Shown: positions 1 through 6,520, counted from the first letter of the stretch. The stretch is DNA of 6,706 bases from an uncultured Clostridia bacterium (GCA_945227095.1 CALYOC010000040.1:1-6706), one strand, 5' to 3'. The notes: generated by a model from the letters alone, not told the origin. Made by a program: numbers and translations.

Positions 1-1
1 G

Positions 2-583
2 GACAGAGTTATCGGAGTTTTAATGCCGCAGAATATTCAGCCCGATATTGATTGCTCGGAGCTGCTCGTTTCTCATTTGGGAATTAAAAGCTATTGTATA
101 AATGTCGGAAGTGCTATTACCGCTCTTTCGGATAGTTGCGCAGAACAGCTTGGCAGTTTATCCGATGACGCTAAAATCAATATGCCGCCGAGAATCAGAA
201 TGGCAACGCTCTATTGTGTCGCTCAATGCGAAGGCGGCAGAGTTGTCAACACCTGCAATCTGTCCGAGGACTATGTTGGATATGCCACTAAATTCGGAGA
301 CGGCGCCGGGGATTTTTCACCCTTGAGTCATCTCACCGTCACCGAAGTCAGAGGTATCGGAAGGGAACTTGGACTGCCTGAAAGTCTTGTTTCAAAGCCG
401 CCCATCGACGGACTTTGCGGTATGACTGATGAAGAAAAATTGGGATTCACTTATGATGTGTTGGACAAGTATATCAAAACCGGTGTGTGTGAGGATAAAG
501 CCGTCAAGGAGAGAATAGACCACCTTCACAAGATAAATCTTCACAAGCTTCAACCTATGCCGTCTTTTATTCCGGAGGAATGA
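2..583 (+). CDS. nadE: NH3-dependent NAD+ synthetase, 3' part (5' end outside window)
   Basis: Makes NAD+ from nicotinic acid adenine dinucleotide, ATP and ammonia, the last cytoplasmic step of NAD synthesis. The reading frame is open from base 2, encoding DRVIGVLMPQ, so the ATG at 23 is an internal methionine of the usual RVxGVxMP segment and not the start. The N-terminal ATP-pyrophosphatase loop (SGGxDS) lies upstream of the window. Visible family landmarks are the NLSEDYVGYATKFGDGAGDF segment (the conserved N-x-S-E...G-D-x-x-x-D region that binds substrate), TVTEV after it, and the C-terminal PPIDGLCGMTDEEKLGFTYD stretch matching the P-x-D-x-L...T-D-E region of NadE. There is no sign of a glutaminase domain in the visible part, but that domain would be N-terminal and cannot be excluded. 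The stop is TGA at 581-583. No convincing intrinsic terminator follows, so some read-through towards dapA is possible. Confidence 0.93.
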   Translation, partial: DRVIGVLMPQNIQPDIDCSELLVSHLGIKSYCINVGSAITALSDSCAEQLGSLSDDAKINMPPRIRMATLYCVAQCEGGRVVNTCNLSEDYVGYATKFGDGAGDFSPLSHLTVTEVRGIGRELGLPESLVSKPPIDGLCGMTDEEKLGFTYDVLDKYIKTGVCEDKAVKERIDHLHKINLHKLQPMPSFIPEE

Positions 584-621
584 TTAACATTATATGTGTT
601 TAATAAATATAATATATTGAG

Positions 622-650
622 TTGACAAAATATATTAAAAATGATATGAT
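622..650 (+). promoter_or_regulatory. Sigma-A type promoter of the dapAB transcript
   Basis: A perfect -35 TTGACA at 622-627 is separated by 17 bp from a -10 TATGAT at 645-650. The -10 is preceded by TG at 642-643, giving an extended -10. The flanks are strongly AT-rich. Initiation would fall near 657, just upstream of the lysine riboswitch. The start point is inferred from spacing only. Confidence 0.88.
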
Positions 651-660
651 TTTTACAGAA

Positions 661-820
661 ATTTAGATAGAGGTGCAAAAGTAATCAGTAAACCCGTTTA
701 GGAGGCGTCCGTTGAGGCGGTTGAAAGGTGCTTTTGCCGAAATTAACCGGGCGGCGGCTCGGCTGATTGGGTCGCAGGATAATATTTTGCGAACTGTCAC
801 TTTTAGTGGAGAGCTATCAT
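661..820 (+). promoter_or_regulatory. Lysine riboswitch (L box) in the dapA leader
   Basis: The conserved L-box core is present in order: GATAGAGGTGC (666-676), AGTA (687-690), TGAAAGG (722-728), GCCGAA (736-741), ACTGTCA (793-799) and TGGAGAGCTATC (807-818). The helices fit the five-way junction: P1 666-670 with 814-818; P2 GCAAAAG 675-681 with CTTTTGC 731-737; P3 741-749 with 760-768, with one mismatch; P4 TCGCA 772-776 with TGCGA 788-792; P5 CACT 798-801 with AGTG 805-808. A possible L2-L3 kissing contact is CGTCC 706-710 with GGGCG 749-753, although 749 is also the last P3 base. In this family lysine binding stabilises P1 and favours the downstream terminator, shutting off lysine biosynthesis or uptake genes. 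The position between a strong promoter and dapA fits that role. P1 is short here, only 5 bp. Confidence 0.93.
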
Positions 821-838
821 ACAGTAAGCATTTTAGGT

Positions 839-875
839 TTACCGCAGATGTTTTCCGCGTCTGCGGTAATTTTTT
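839..875 (+). terminator. Intrinsic terminator, expression platform of the lysine riboswitch
   Basis: The inverted repeat TTACCGCAGA (839-848) / TCTGCGGTAA (860-869), extended inward by a G-U and a G-C pair, closes a 7-nt loop and is followed by six T (870-875). It sits between the riboswitch aptamer and the dapA ribosome binding site, so it can only act as an attenuator of dapAB. The competing antiterminator is not obvious by eye. Confidence 0.9.
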
Positions 876-908
876 AAATATTTCAAATGTTTTAAGGAGA
901 AAACACTA

Positions 909-1799
909 ATGAAAGGTACTATTTTTGAGGGAGCGGGAGTTGCAATCATAACCCCGATGAAAGATGACGGTAGCGTCAATTATGCCGAGCTCGGAAATAT
1001 TGTTGAGGACCAAATCGCAAAGCATACAGATGCGATTATTGTCTGCGGTACAACCGGTGAGAGTGCGACCATGGACACACGCGAGCACATCAAGGTCATC
1101 AAGTATGTTTGTGACGCGGTAAACGGCAGAATCCCCGTAATTGCCGGTGCCGGAAGCAACGACACATCGTACGGAGTTGACCTTGCCAAGGAGGCCACCG
1201 ATTGCGGTGCCGACGCTCTGCTTGTTGTAACACCTTATTACAATAAGACTTCACAGGCAGGACTTGTAAATCACTACAACTATATTGCGGACAGGGTTAC
1301 AAGGCCTATTATTGTTTACAATGTACCCAGCCGTACAGGCTTGAACATTTTACCCCAAACTTATGCGCAGTTAGGTAAGCACCCGATGATATGGGGTGTT
1401 AAGGAGGCTAACGGAAATGTTTCCGCATTGGCAGAGTCAATCTCTCTTTGCTCGGATTCACTGACATTTTACAGCGGTAATGATGACCAGATTACATCTT
1501 TTATGTCACTCGGTGCGAAAGGTGTAATTTCCGTTCTTTCCAATGTATGTCCTCAGGAAACTCATGATATTGCTCAGGCGGCATTGGACGGCGATTTTAA
1601 AAAGAGCGCGCAGCTTCAGCTTAAATATCTTGAATTGTGCAACAAGCTTTTCAGCGATGTCAATCCAATACCCGTCAAGGCGGCTATGAATATGATAGGC
1701 TGGAATGTCGGTGAATGCAGAATGCCGTTGTATAAAATGAGCGAAGAAAAAGAAAAAGCACTCAGAGAGTGCCTTGTGAGATACGGACTTGTAAAATAA
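909..1799 (+). CDS. dapA: 4-hydroxy-tetrahydrodipicolinate synthase
   Basis: Condenses pyruvate with aspartate semialdehyde, the committed cytoplasmic step towards diaminopimelate and lysine. The 296 aa match the usual length of about 290-300 for this (beta/alpha)8-barrel family. Landmarks: GTTGESATM at 47-55 with the TTGE substrate loop (Thr48/Thr49); VIAGAGSNDT at 77-86; TPYYNK at 108-113 with the interface Tyr111; VYNVPSRTG at 136-144 with catalytic Tyr137 and Arg142, which binds the aspartate semialdehyde carboxylate; and WGVKEANG at 162-169, where Lys165 is the Schiff-base lysine (codon at 1401-1403). SGND at 189-192 matches the conserved GDD-like segment. The start is ATG 909 with AAGGAGA at 894-900, 8 bp upstream. 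The related N-acetylneuraminate lyases share the fold, but the lysine riboswitch and the dapB neighbour make DapA by far the better call. First gene of a dapAB transcript controlled by lysine. Confidence 0.97.
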   Translation: MKGTIFEGAGVAIITPMKDDGSVNYAELGNIVEDQIAKHTDAIIVCGTTGESATMDTREHIKVIKYVCDAVNGRIPVIAGAGSNDTSYGVDLAKEATDCGADALLVVTPYYNKTSQAGLVNHYNYIADRVTRPIIVYNVPSRTGLNILPQTYAQLGKHPMIWGVKEANGNVSALAESISLCSDSLTFYSGNDDQITSFMSLGAKGVISVLSNVCPQETHDIAQAALDGDFKKSAQLQLKYLELCNKLFSDVNPIPVKAAMNMIGWNVGECRMPLYKMSEEKEKALRECLVRYGLVK

Positions 1800-1824
1800 T
1801 CTAATAATTTGAACGGAGAATAAA

Positions 1825-2577
1825 ATGACCAAGATAATACTCAGCGGATGCTGTGGCAAAATGGGAACGGTAATATCAAATCTTGTCAAAGAGCGCGGCG
1901 ATTGTGAAATAGTCGCAGGTGTTGATAAATACGATAACGGAAAATGCTCCTTTAAGGTTTTTCCGCGTTTTGATGATGTATCGGTGCAGGCAGATGTCAT
2001 TATTGACTTTTCAAATCCCGATGTTTTAAACGATATGCTTTCTTTCGCCAAATCCACCGGCACACCCTGTGTTATAGCGACCACCGGATATAACGACGAG
2101 CAAGTAAATTTAATTAAAGAAGCGTCAAGGGAGATTGCCGTTTTCTTCACCTTTAATATGTCAATCGGGATAAACCTTATGACCGAATTGGCTAAAAAGG
2201 CGACACAGGTGCTTTCCGACACCTTTGATATTGAAATTATTGAAAAGCACCACAATCAAAAAATCGACGCTCCGAGCGGCACCGCCATTATGCTTGCCAA
2301 TGCGGTTTCGAGCAAGCTTGAAACTCCGCCGAGGTATGAATATGACCGCCATTCAAAGAGAACGAAGCGCGAAAAGGCTGAAATCGGTATTCATTCTGTG
2401 CGCGGCGGAACAATAGTAGGTGAGCATGAAATTATCTTTGCAGGTCATGATGAAATACTCTCTATTAAGCATCAGGCTATGAGTAAGGAAATTTTCGCCT
2501 CCGGTGCGTTAAACGCGGCTGTATTTCTCAGTACAAAAACCACCGGATTATATGAAATGTCCGATATGTTGAAATAA
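1825..2577 (+). CDS. dapB: 4-hydroxy-tetrahydrodipicolinate reductase
   Basis: Reduces the DapA product with NAD(P)H to tetrahydrodipicolinate, the second step of the diaminopimelate branch, in the cytoplasm. The 250 aa are within family range (about 250-273). The N-terminal Rossmann nucleotide-binding motif is GCCGKMG at 8-14. ATTGY at 85-89 corresponds to the conserved G/A-T-T-G loop. The FNMSIGIN segment at 110-117 takes the place of the usual A-P/A-N-F/M-S-x-G-x-N hinge. The signature EKHHNQKIDAPSGTA at 140-154 holds the catalytic His142 and Lys146 and the substrate-binding SGT. HSVRGGTIVGEHEIIF (190-205) is the usual C-terminal dimer/tetramer strand region. GGAG at 1815-1818 precedes the ATG by 6 bp. 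The gap to dapA is 25 bp with no promoter or terminator, so the two are cotranscribed and both are under the lysine riboswitch. Confidence 0.97.
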   Translation: MTKIILSGCCGKMGTVISNLVKERGDCEIVAGVDKYDNGKCSFKVFPRFDDVSVQADVIIDFSNPDVLNDMLSFAKSTGTPCVIATTGYNDEQVNLIKEASREIAVFFTFNMSIGINLMTELAKKATQVLSDTFDIEIIEKHHNQKIDAPSGTAIMLANAVSSKLETPPRYEYDRHSKRTKREKAEIGIHSVRGGTIVGEHEIIFAGHDEILSIKHQAMSKEIFASGALNAAVFLSTKTTGLYEMSDMLK

Positions 2578-2582
2578 TAAAG

Positions 2583-2609
2583 CGGTCAGAACTGAAAAAG
2601 TTCTGACCG
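2583..2609. terminator. Probable bidirectional terminator between dapB and the DUF4364 gene
   Basis: A perfect 11-bp inverted repeat, CGGTCAGAACT (2583-2593) and AGTTCTGACCG (2599-2609), encloses a GAAAA loop. It lies 5 bp after the dapB stop codon and 11 bp beyond the stop of the converging minus-strand gene. The downstream flanks are T-rich but interrupted on both strands (TCATTTTATAATTATTT on plus, CTTTATTATTTC on minus). It therefore resembles an imperfect two-way terminator of a convergent pair. Confidence 0.8.
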
Positions 2610-2620
2610 TCATTTTATAA

Positions 2621-3163
2621 TTATTTCAGTAAGCCATTTACAATGGTTAAGTAAAGCTGTGCCGGATCGTCCAAGAATTTTTCCTTGACCTTTTGCGCTT
2701 GCAAATCGTCTGAAACATAAAGTCGAAGGTTGAACATCTCGTCCTTTCCGTCTGTCATTTTACAGTTGACATAATAGCCGTTGTCGCATTTTTCGATGTT
2801 TACTTCATTTTCCGATTCAGTTTTTGAACGGGCGAGAAGCTTTATCGCTTGCGCGGTTGCCTTTTCACGGACACTTAACGGGAGTGATATTTCAAGCTCT
2901 GAGGCAGCGTTTCTGCCTTTCCCCGTTATTCTAATCATTCCGTCCTCGGTTTGTGCTAAACTGTGATTGTCAATTAAGTCAGCGATAGCGGTGCTCGCGT
3001 CAAAGTAATCGGCAAGCTCGTTTTCGCACAATATTTGAATAATATTCTCTTTGCTCATCGGTGAATTGACTCCGAACAGAATGTAGCAGATGAGAATTTT
3101 AATATCCGTAATATCGGTGAGCTTACCGGGTGTAATACTGTTGTAATCGTAACTTTCTCTCAT
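2621..3163 (-). CDS. DUF4364 family protein, winged-helix-like, function unknown
   Basis: 180 aa, about the usual size for the DUF4364 family of Clostridia, recognised from the N-terminal pattern D-IKILICYIL...MSKENIIQIL...ELADYFDASTAIADLIDNHSL followed by an ITGKGR segment. Residues 18-90 look like a winged-helix DNA-binding domain: a hydrophobic helix 20-31, a helix-turn-helix-like region about 36-68, then a short strand pair ending in ITGKGRNAA (79-87). The C-terminal half (about 95-180) has a helix, alternating strands (VNIEKCDNGYYVNCKM, FNLRLYV) and a closing helix. There is no signal peptide or membrane segment. The start at 3163 follows a weak site, AAGGCAGG, about 9 bp upstream. The gene converges on dapB and diverges from alaS, so it is probably monocistronic. 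No target or enzymatic role can be stated; a transcription factor role is inference from the fold. Confidence 0.83.
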   Translation of the reverse strand: MRESYDYNSITPGKLTDITDIKILICYILFGVNSPMSKENIIQILCENELADYFDASTAIADLIDNHSLAQTEDGMIRITGKGRNAASELEISLPLSVREKATAQAIKLLARSKTESENEVNIEKCDNGYYVNCKMTDGKDEMFNLRLYVSDDLQAQKVKEKFLDDPAQLYLTIVNGLLK

Positions 3164-3195
3164 ATTTAAGTACCTGCCTTTACTGTATATATATT

Positions 3196-3226
3196 ATCAT
3201 ATATTCGAGATAAAATAAAGGGTCAA
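3196..3226 (-). promoter_or_regulatory. Likely promoter of the DUF4364 gene
   Basis: Read on the minus strand, TTGACC (3226 to 3221) is a good -35. The -10 is ambiguous in the AT-rich stretch: TATGAT (3201 to 3196) at 19 bp spacing, or TATATG (3203 to 3198) at 17 bp. Initiation near 3188 would give a short 5' leader ahead of the start codon at 3163. The -35 matches well and the -10 assignment is tentative. Confidence 0.55.
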
Positions 3227-3240
3227 TTCTTTATTTTCGG

Positions 3241-3269
3241 TTGACAACGGATTTTTTGTGATATATAAT
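3241..3269 (+). promoter_or_regulatory. Sigma-A type promoter of the alaS transcript
   Basis: Consensus TTGACA (3241-3246) and consensus TATAAT (3264-3269) with the optimal 17-bp spacer. Initiation would fall near 3276, some 20 bases ahead of T-box stem I. Such a strong promoter suits a transcript whose output is set by attenuation. Confidence 0.92.
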
Positions 3270-3295
3270 TTAAGATGTTATTAAATATTTATATA

Positions 3296-3509
3296 TACTG
3301 TGAAAAGGATATTTTTCGATTCGCGCTTTCAGAGATTGGGAATCGCGGCTGTAAGTTCCCATAGTGCCTGTGTCGAGAAATGCTGCCTTGGAGTACTTTT
3401 GTCAAAGCAAAAGCGTATTTCTGCGTTAAAGAAATTTGAGTGGTGCTTTTTGCACAATTTGGGTGGTACCGCGGTAAATCCGTCCCATTTTGTTCAAGGG
3501 GCATTTTTT
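3296..3509 (+). promoter_or_regulatory. T-box leader specific for tRNA-Ala, upstream of alaS
   Basis: The canonical T-box sequence GGGTGGTACCGCG is at 3461-3473. Stem I folds well: base TACT 3296-3299 with AGTA 3392-3395, AAGG 3305-3308 with CCTT 3386-3389, then TTTTCGA 3313-3319 with TCGAGAA 3373-3379. Between the last two lies the specifier loop with GCT (alanine) at 3382-3384, followed by a purine. The distal AGAGA bulge is at 3331-3335, and GGGAA/TTCCC (3338-3342 with 3356-3360) carries the apical loop. Stem II-like (3396-3401/3408-3413) and stem III-like (3443-3446/3452-3455) hairpins follow. The antiterminator is TGGG 3460-3463 with CCCA 3484-3487 plus GCGG 3471-3474 with CCGT 3480-3483, leaving the bulge TGGTACC. 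The bulge UGGU pairs with ACCA of uncharged tRNA-Ala (discriminator A). Uncharged tRNA-Ala should therefore turn on alaS. Confidence 0.95.
3482..3509 (+). terminator. T-box attenuator terminator of alaS
   Basis: GTCCC-A-TT (3482-3489, with one bulged A) pairs with AAGGGGC (3496-3502), and six T follow (3504-3509). Its 5' arm uses the same CCCA bases (3484-3487) that form the antiterminator with 3460-3463, so the two folds exclude each other, as expected for a T-box. Confidence 0.85.
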
Positions 3510-3536
3510 AATTTAAATAACTTTTGAGGTGAAATT

Positions 3537-6179
3537 ATGGAATGGACAGGTCTTAATGAACTGCGTGAAAAATTTTTGAGCTTTTATGAGAGTAAGGGAC
3601 ATTTAAGGCTTCCGAGCTTCCCGCTCATTCCGCAGGACGACAACAGCTTATTGCTGATAAACTCCGGAATGGCTCCTATGAAGAAATACTTTACCGGCGA
3701 GGTAACACCCCCTCGCAAGAGAGTTACAACTTGCCAAAAATGTATTAGGACGCCCGATATTGAGCGCGTCGGCAAAACTGCGCGCCACGGCACTTTCTTT
3801 GAAATGCTCGGAAACTTTTCATTTGGAGATTATTTCAAGCTTGAAGCGACCTCGTGGGCTTGGGAGTTTTGCACAGAGGTTTTGAAAATGCCCGTTGACA
3901 AATTGTGGGTGACAATATACCTCGATGATGATGAGGCGTTTAAGATTTGGACGGAAAAAGTCGGTGTTCCTTCCGACAGAATTGTCCGCTTGGGCAAGGA
4001 GGATAACTTCTGGGAACACGGAACCGGTCCTTGCGGCCCTTGCTCCGAAATATATTTTGACCGCGGCGAGGAATACGGCTGCGGTTCACCCACTTGTTCG
4101 GTAGGCTGTGATTGCGACAGATATACCGAGTTTTGGAACTTGGTGTTCACACAGTTTGACAGTGACGGAAACGGAAACTATGAACCCCTTGAACACCCCA
4201 ATATCGATACCGGTATGGGCTTGGAGAGACTTGCTTGCATTATGCAGGGCGTGGACAACCTTTTTGAAGTTGACACAGTTCAAAATATAATGAAAACGGT
4301 AAGTGAAATCTCCGGAGTGCATTATCACGATAACGAAAAAGACGATGTTTCGTTGAGAGTTATTACCGACCATATCAGAAGCTCTGTATTTATGATTAGT
4401 GATGGTGTAATGCCCTCAAATGAAGGCAGAGGATATGTGCTCAGAAGACTTATCAGGCGCGCCTGCCGTCACGGAAAACTTCTTAAAATCGACGAGGCAT
4501 TTTTGTATAAGGTTGCCGATACCGTAATTGAAGAAAACGGCGGATATTACCAAAATCTCCGCGAAAAGAGAGATGTTATTGTCAAGATAATCGAAAACGA
4601 GGAGAAGTCTTTCTCCGAGCGTATCGAGGCAGGCTGGGCAATACTGACAGATTTTATTGAAAAAGGAGACAGTAAGGTGTTTTCCGGCGAAGAAGCGTTT
4701 AAGCTTTACGACACCTTTGGCTTCCCGTTAGATTTGACAGAGGATATTCTCGGTGAGAAGGGTATCAAAGTTGAAAGAGAAAAGTTCGATGAACTAATGA
4801 AGCAGCAAAAGGTGCGCGCCAGAAATGCCCGCAAGGACGCAGGTGCCGACGCGTGGCTTGCAGATAAATCCGTTTTTGATGATATTGCGCCCACCGAATT
4901 CTTAGGCTATGAAAAAATGCGTGAGGACGAGGCGACGGTATGCGCTTTATTGAGCGATTCCGAGCGCTGTGACGCCATCGCCAAGGGCAACGACGGCGCG
5001 ATTATGCTTGATAAAACCGTGTTCTACGCACAAAGCGGCGGACAGGTAGGCGATACAGGTGTAATTGAGTGTAAAAACGGATCATTCCTCGTCACCGATA
5101 CAACTAAGACCAAAGAGGGAGTAATTATCCACCACGGAACGGTTATTGACGGAGTTATCTCCGTTTCGGATAGTGCGACAGCGAGAATAGATGCGAAAAG
5201 AAGGAAGGCAATTATGGCTAATCATACCGCCGCCCACCTTCTTCAAGCGGCATTGCGCAAGGTGTTGGGAACTCATGTTGAGCAGGCAGGACAGCTTGTA
5301 AATGAGAAAGAGGTTCGCTTCGATTTCACTCATTTCTCGGCATTGACCGACGAGGAGATAGCGGAGGTTGAAACACTTGTAAATGAGCAAATTTTGAAAG
5401 CGGCAGATGTTCGAACAAAGGAAATGCCCATCGAAGAAGCGAAGAAGCTCGGTGCTATGGCGCTTTTCGGTGAAAAATACTCTGATGTTGTGCGCGTTGT
5501 AAACGCAAGCGGCTTTTCAATCGAGCTTTGCGGCGGAACTCATGTTGATAATACTGCGAAATTGGGATTGTTTAAAATCGTATCCGAGCAGAGTGTTGCT
5601 GCCGGTGTCAGAAGAATTTCGGCATTGACAAGCTTTAATTTGCTCGATTACTTCTCAAAGAAAGATGATATATTAAAACAGACAGCAGATATAATGAAGC
5701 TCGGAAGTGCTGATGAGATTCCTTCGCACTGTAAGAATATGCAGTCGGAGCTTAAAGAAAAGGAACGCGAAATCAAGTCCTTGAGGGAAAAGATTGTAAC
5801 ATCGGGTGTATCCGACCTCATCTCGCAAGCACAACAGATAGGCGCTGTAAAGGTTATCGTAACAAGGCAGGACGGAACAGCCGTTGACGGAATGCGTTCA
5901 TTCGGTGACTCTATTCGCGCTAAAGATGACTCTGTTGTTGCGGTTATTGCGAGCGCAGACAAGGACAAGGGAACTGCCTCTATATTCTGCGCATGCGGAA
6001 AAGAAGCGGTTAAACAAGGAGTTAAAGCCGGAGATGTCGTTAAGCAAATAGCCTCTATCGCAGGCGGCGGAGGCGGCGGAAGACCGGATAGTGCTATGGC
6101 AGGTGCGAAGGATTTATCGAAACTTGACGAAGCGTTATCTGCCACATACGGAATAGTTAAATCTATATTGGAGGGATAA
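3537..6179 (+). CDS. alaS: Alanine--tRNA ligase
   Basis: Charges tRNA-Ala with alanine via alanyl-adenylate and clears mischarged Ser/Gly-tRNA-Ala. The 880 aa are full length (family about 875). The class II catalytic core occupies about 1-250: motif 1 region around 25-45, motif 2 with RHGTFFEMLGNFSFGDYF at 83-100, and motif 3 with DTGMGLER at 224-231. The tRNA-recognition helical domain follows. The editing domain carries the zinc motif HTAAH (563-567) and CGGTH (665-669). A C-terminal oligomerisation/tRNA-binding domain ends in a Gly-rich GGGGGGRPD (843-851), preceded by a likely coiled coil at about 735-755. A Cys cluster (C166, C169, C182, C187, C191, C193) sits in the catalytic domain; similar clusters occur in clostridial AlaS. 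The start ATG has GAGGTGA at 3526-3532. Expression is under the alanine T-box. Confidence 0.98.
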   Translation: MEWTGLNELREKFLSFYESKGHLRLPSFPLIPQDDNSLLLINSGMAPMKKYFTGEVTPPRKRVTTCQKCIRTPDIERVGKTARHGTFFEMLGNFSFGDYFKLEATSWAWEFCTEVLKMPVDKLWVTIYLDDDEAFKIWTEKVGVPSDRIVRLGKEDNFWEHGTGPCGPCSEIYFDRGEEYGCGSPTCSVGCDCDRYTEFWNLVFTQFDSDGNGNYEPLEHPNIDTGMGLERLACIMQGVDNLFEVDTVQNIMKTVSEISGVHYHDNEKDDVSLRVITDHIRSSVFMISDGVMPSNEGRGYVLRRLIRRACRHGKLLKIDEAFLYKVADTVIEENGGYYQNLREKRDVIVKIIENEEKSFSERIEAGWAILTDFIEKGDSKVFSGEEAFKLYDTFGFPLDLTEDILGEKGIKVEREKFDELMKQQKVRARNARKDAGADAWLADKSVFDDIAPTEFLGYEKMREDEATVCALLSDSERCDAIAKGNDGAIMLDKTVFYAQSGGQVGDTGVIECKNGSFLVTDTTKTKEGVIIHHGTVIDGVISVSDSATARIDAKRRKAIMANHTAAHLLQAALRKVLGTHVEQAGQLVNEKEVRFDFTHFSALTDEEIAEVETLVNEQILKAADVRTKEMPIEEAKKLGAMALFGEKYSDVVRVVNASGFSIELCGGTHVDNTAKLGLFKIVSEQSVAAGVRRISALTSFNLLDYFSKKDDILKQTADIMKLGSADEIPSHCKNMQSELKEKEREIKSLREKIVTSGVSDLISQAQQIGAVKVIVTRQDGTAVDGMRSFGDSIRAKDDSVVAVIASADKDKGTASIFCACGKEAVKQGVKAGDVVKQIASIAGGGGGGRPDSAMAGAKDLSKLDEALSATYGIVKSILEG
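6170..6175 (+). promoter_or_regulatory. Ribosome binding site of the HIT gene inside the alaS end
   Basis: GGAGGG overlaps the last codons of alaS and lies 6 bp before the ATG at 6182. The alaS stop codon ends at 6179, so the two genes are 2 bp apart. This arrangement favours translational coupling and fixes the HIT start. Confidence 0.85.
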
Positions 6180-6181
6180 GA

Positions 6182-6520
6182 ATGGATTGCATTTTTTGTA
6201 AGATTGCAAACGGAGAGATTCCGTCCGAAAAGGTGTTTGAGGACGAGCTTTGCGTAGCGTTTAAGGACCTCGACCCACAAGCGCCCTCGCATATTCTTGT
6301 CATTCCGAAGGAACATATTGAATCGGCTGCCTGCATTGACTCGTCAAACAGTGCCGTCATAGCCCATATTTTTGAAGTAATTTCAAGTATTGCAAGGGAT
6401 AATGGGTTTGACAATGGATTTAGGGTTGTTTCCAACTGCGGAGAAAGCGCGGGACAAAGTGTAATGCACCTGCATTTTCATATTTTGTCCGGCAGAGATT
6501 TTGCTTGGCCTCCCGGTTGA
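6182..6520 (+). CDS. HIT (histidine triad) family protein, HINT-like
   Basis: 112 aa, complete, the usual size of bacterial HINT-type nucleoside phosphoramidases/nucleotide hydrolases. The family opening CIFCKIANGEIPSEKVFED (3-21) includes the two N-terminal cysteines (C3, C6). A-x-SHILVIPKEHI (34-45) forms the conserved strand. The triad HLHFH is at 96-100, with catalytic His98 and nucleotide-contacting His96 and His100, followed by ILSGRDFAWPPG at the C-terminus, also typical of HINT. Known members cleave AMP-N or AMP-lysine-like bonds and can remove aminoacyl-adenylates released by tRNA synthetases; the true substrate here is not known. It is almost certainly cotranscribed and probably translationally coupled with alaS, and thus under the same T-box. 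Confidence 0.94.
   Translation: MDCIFCKIANGEIPSEKVFEDELCVAFKDLDPQAPSHILVIPKEHIESAACIDSSNSAVIAHIFEVISSIARDNGFDNGFRVVSNCGESAGQSVMHLHFHILSGRDFAWPPG

Noticed and set aside
584..621. Possible terminator after nadE
   Set aside because: The segment is AT-rich with only a weak imperfect repeat (TTAACA / TGTTTAA) and no GC stem or T-run, so it cannot be called.
712..909. Small plus-strand open frame of about 65 codons ahead of dapA
   Set aside because: It lies wholly in the lysine riboswitch and terminator, has no ribosome binding site of its own, and its bases are explained by RNA structure.
1506..2255. Long minus-strand open frame (249 codons) across the dapA-dapB junction
   Set aside because: It is antisense to two well-identified genes, spans their intergenic gap, is rich in low-complexity Ser/Ile/Phe runs and shows no recognisable domain.
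3300..3527. Plus-strand open frame of about 75 codons ahead of alaS
   Set aside because: It coincides with the T-box leader and terminator and has no family resemblance.
6061..6084. GGC/GGA-rich run that looks like a simple repeat
   Set aside because: It encodes the conserved glycine-rich segment before RPD in the AlaS C-terminal domain and is not an expanded repeat.
5648..6316. Minus-strand open frame of 222 codons under the alaS 3' end and HIT gene
   Set aside because: Antisense shadow: its Pro run is the complement of the AlaS glycine-rich stretch, and no ribosome binding site or domain is seen.
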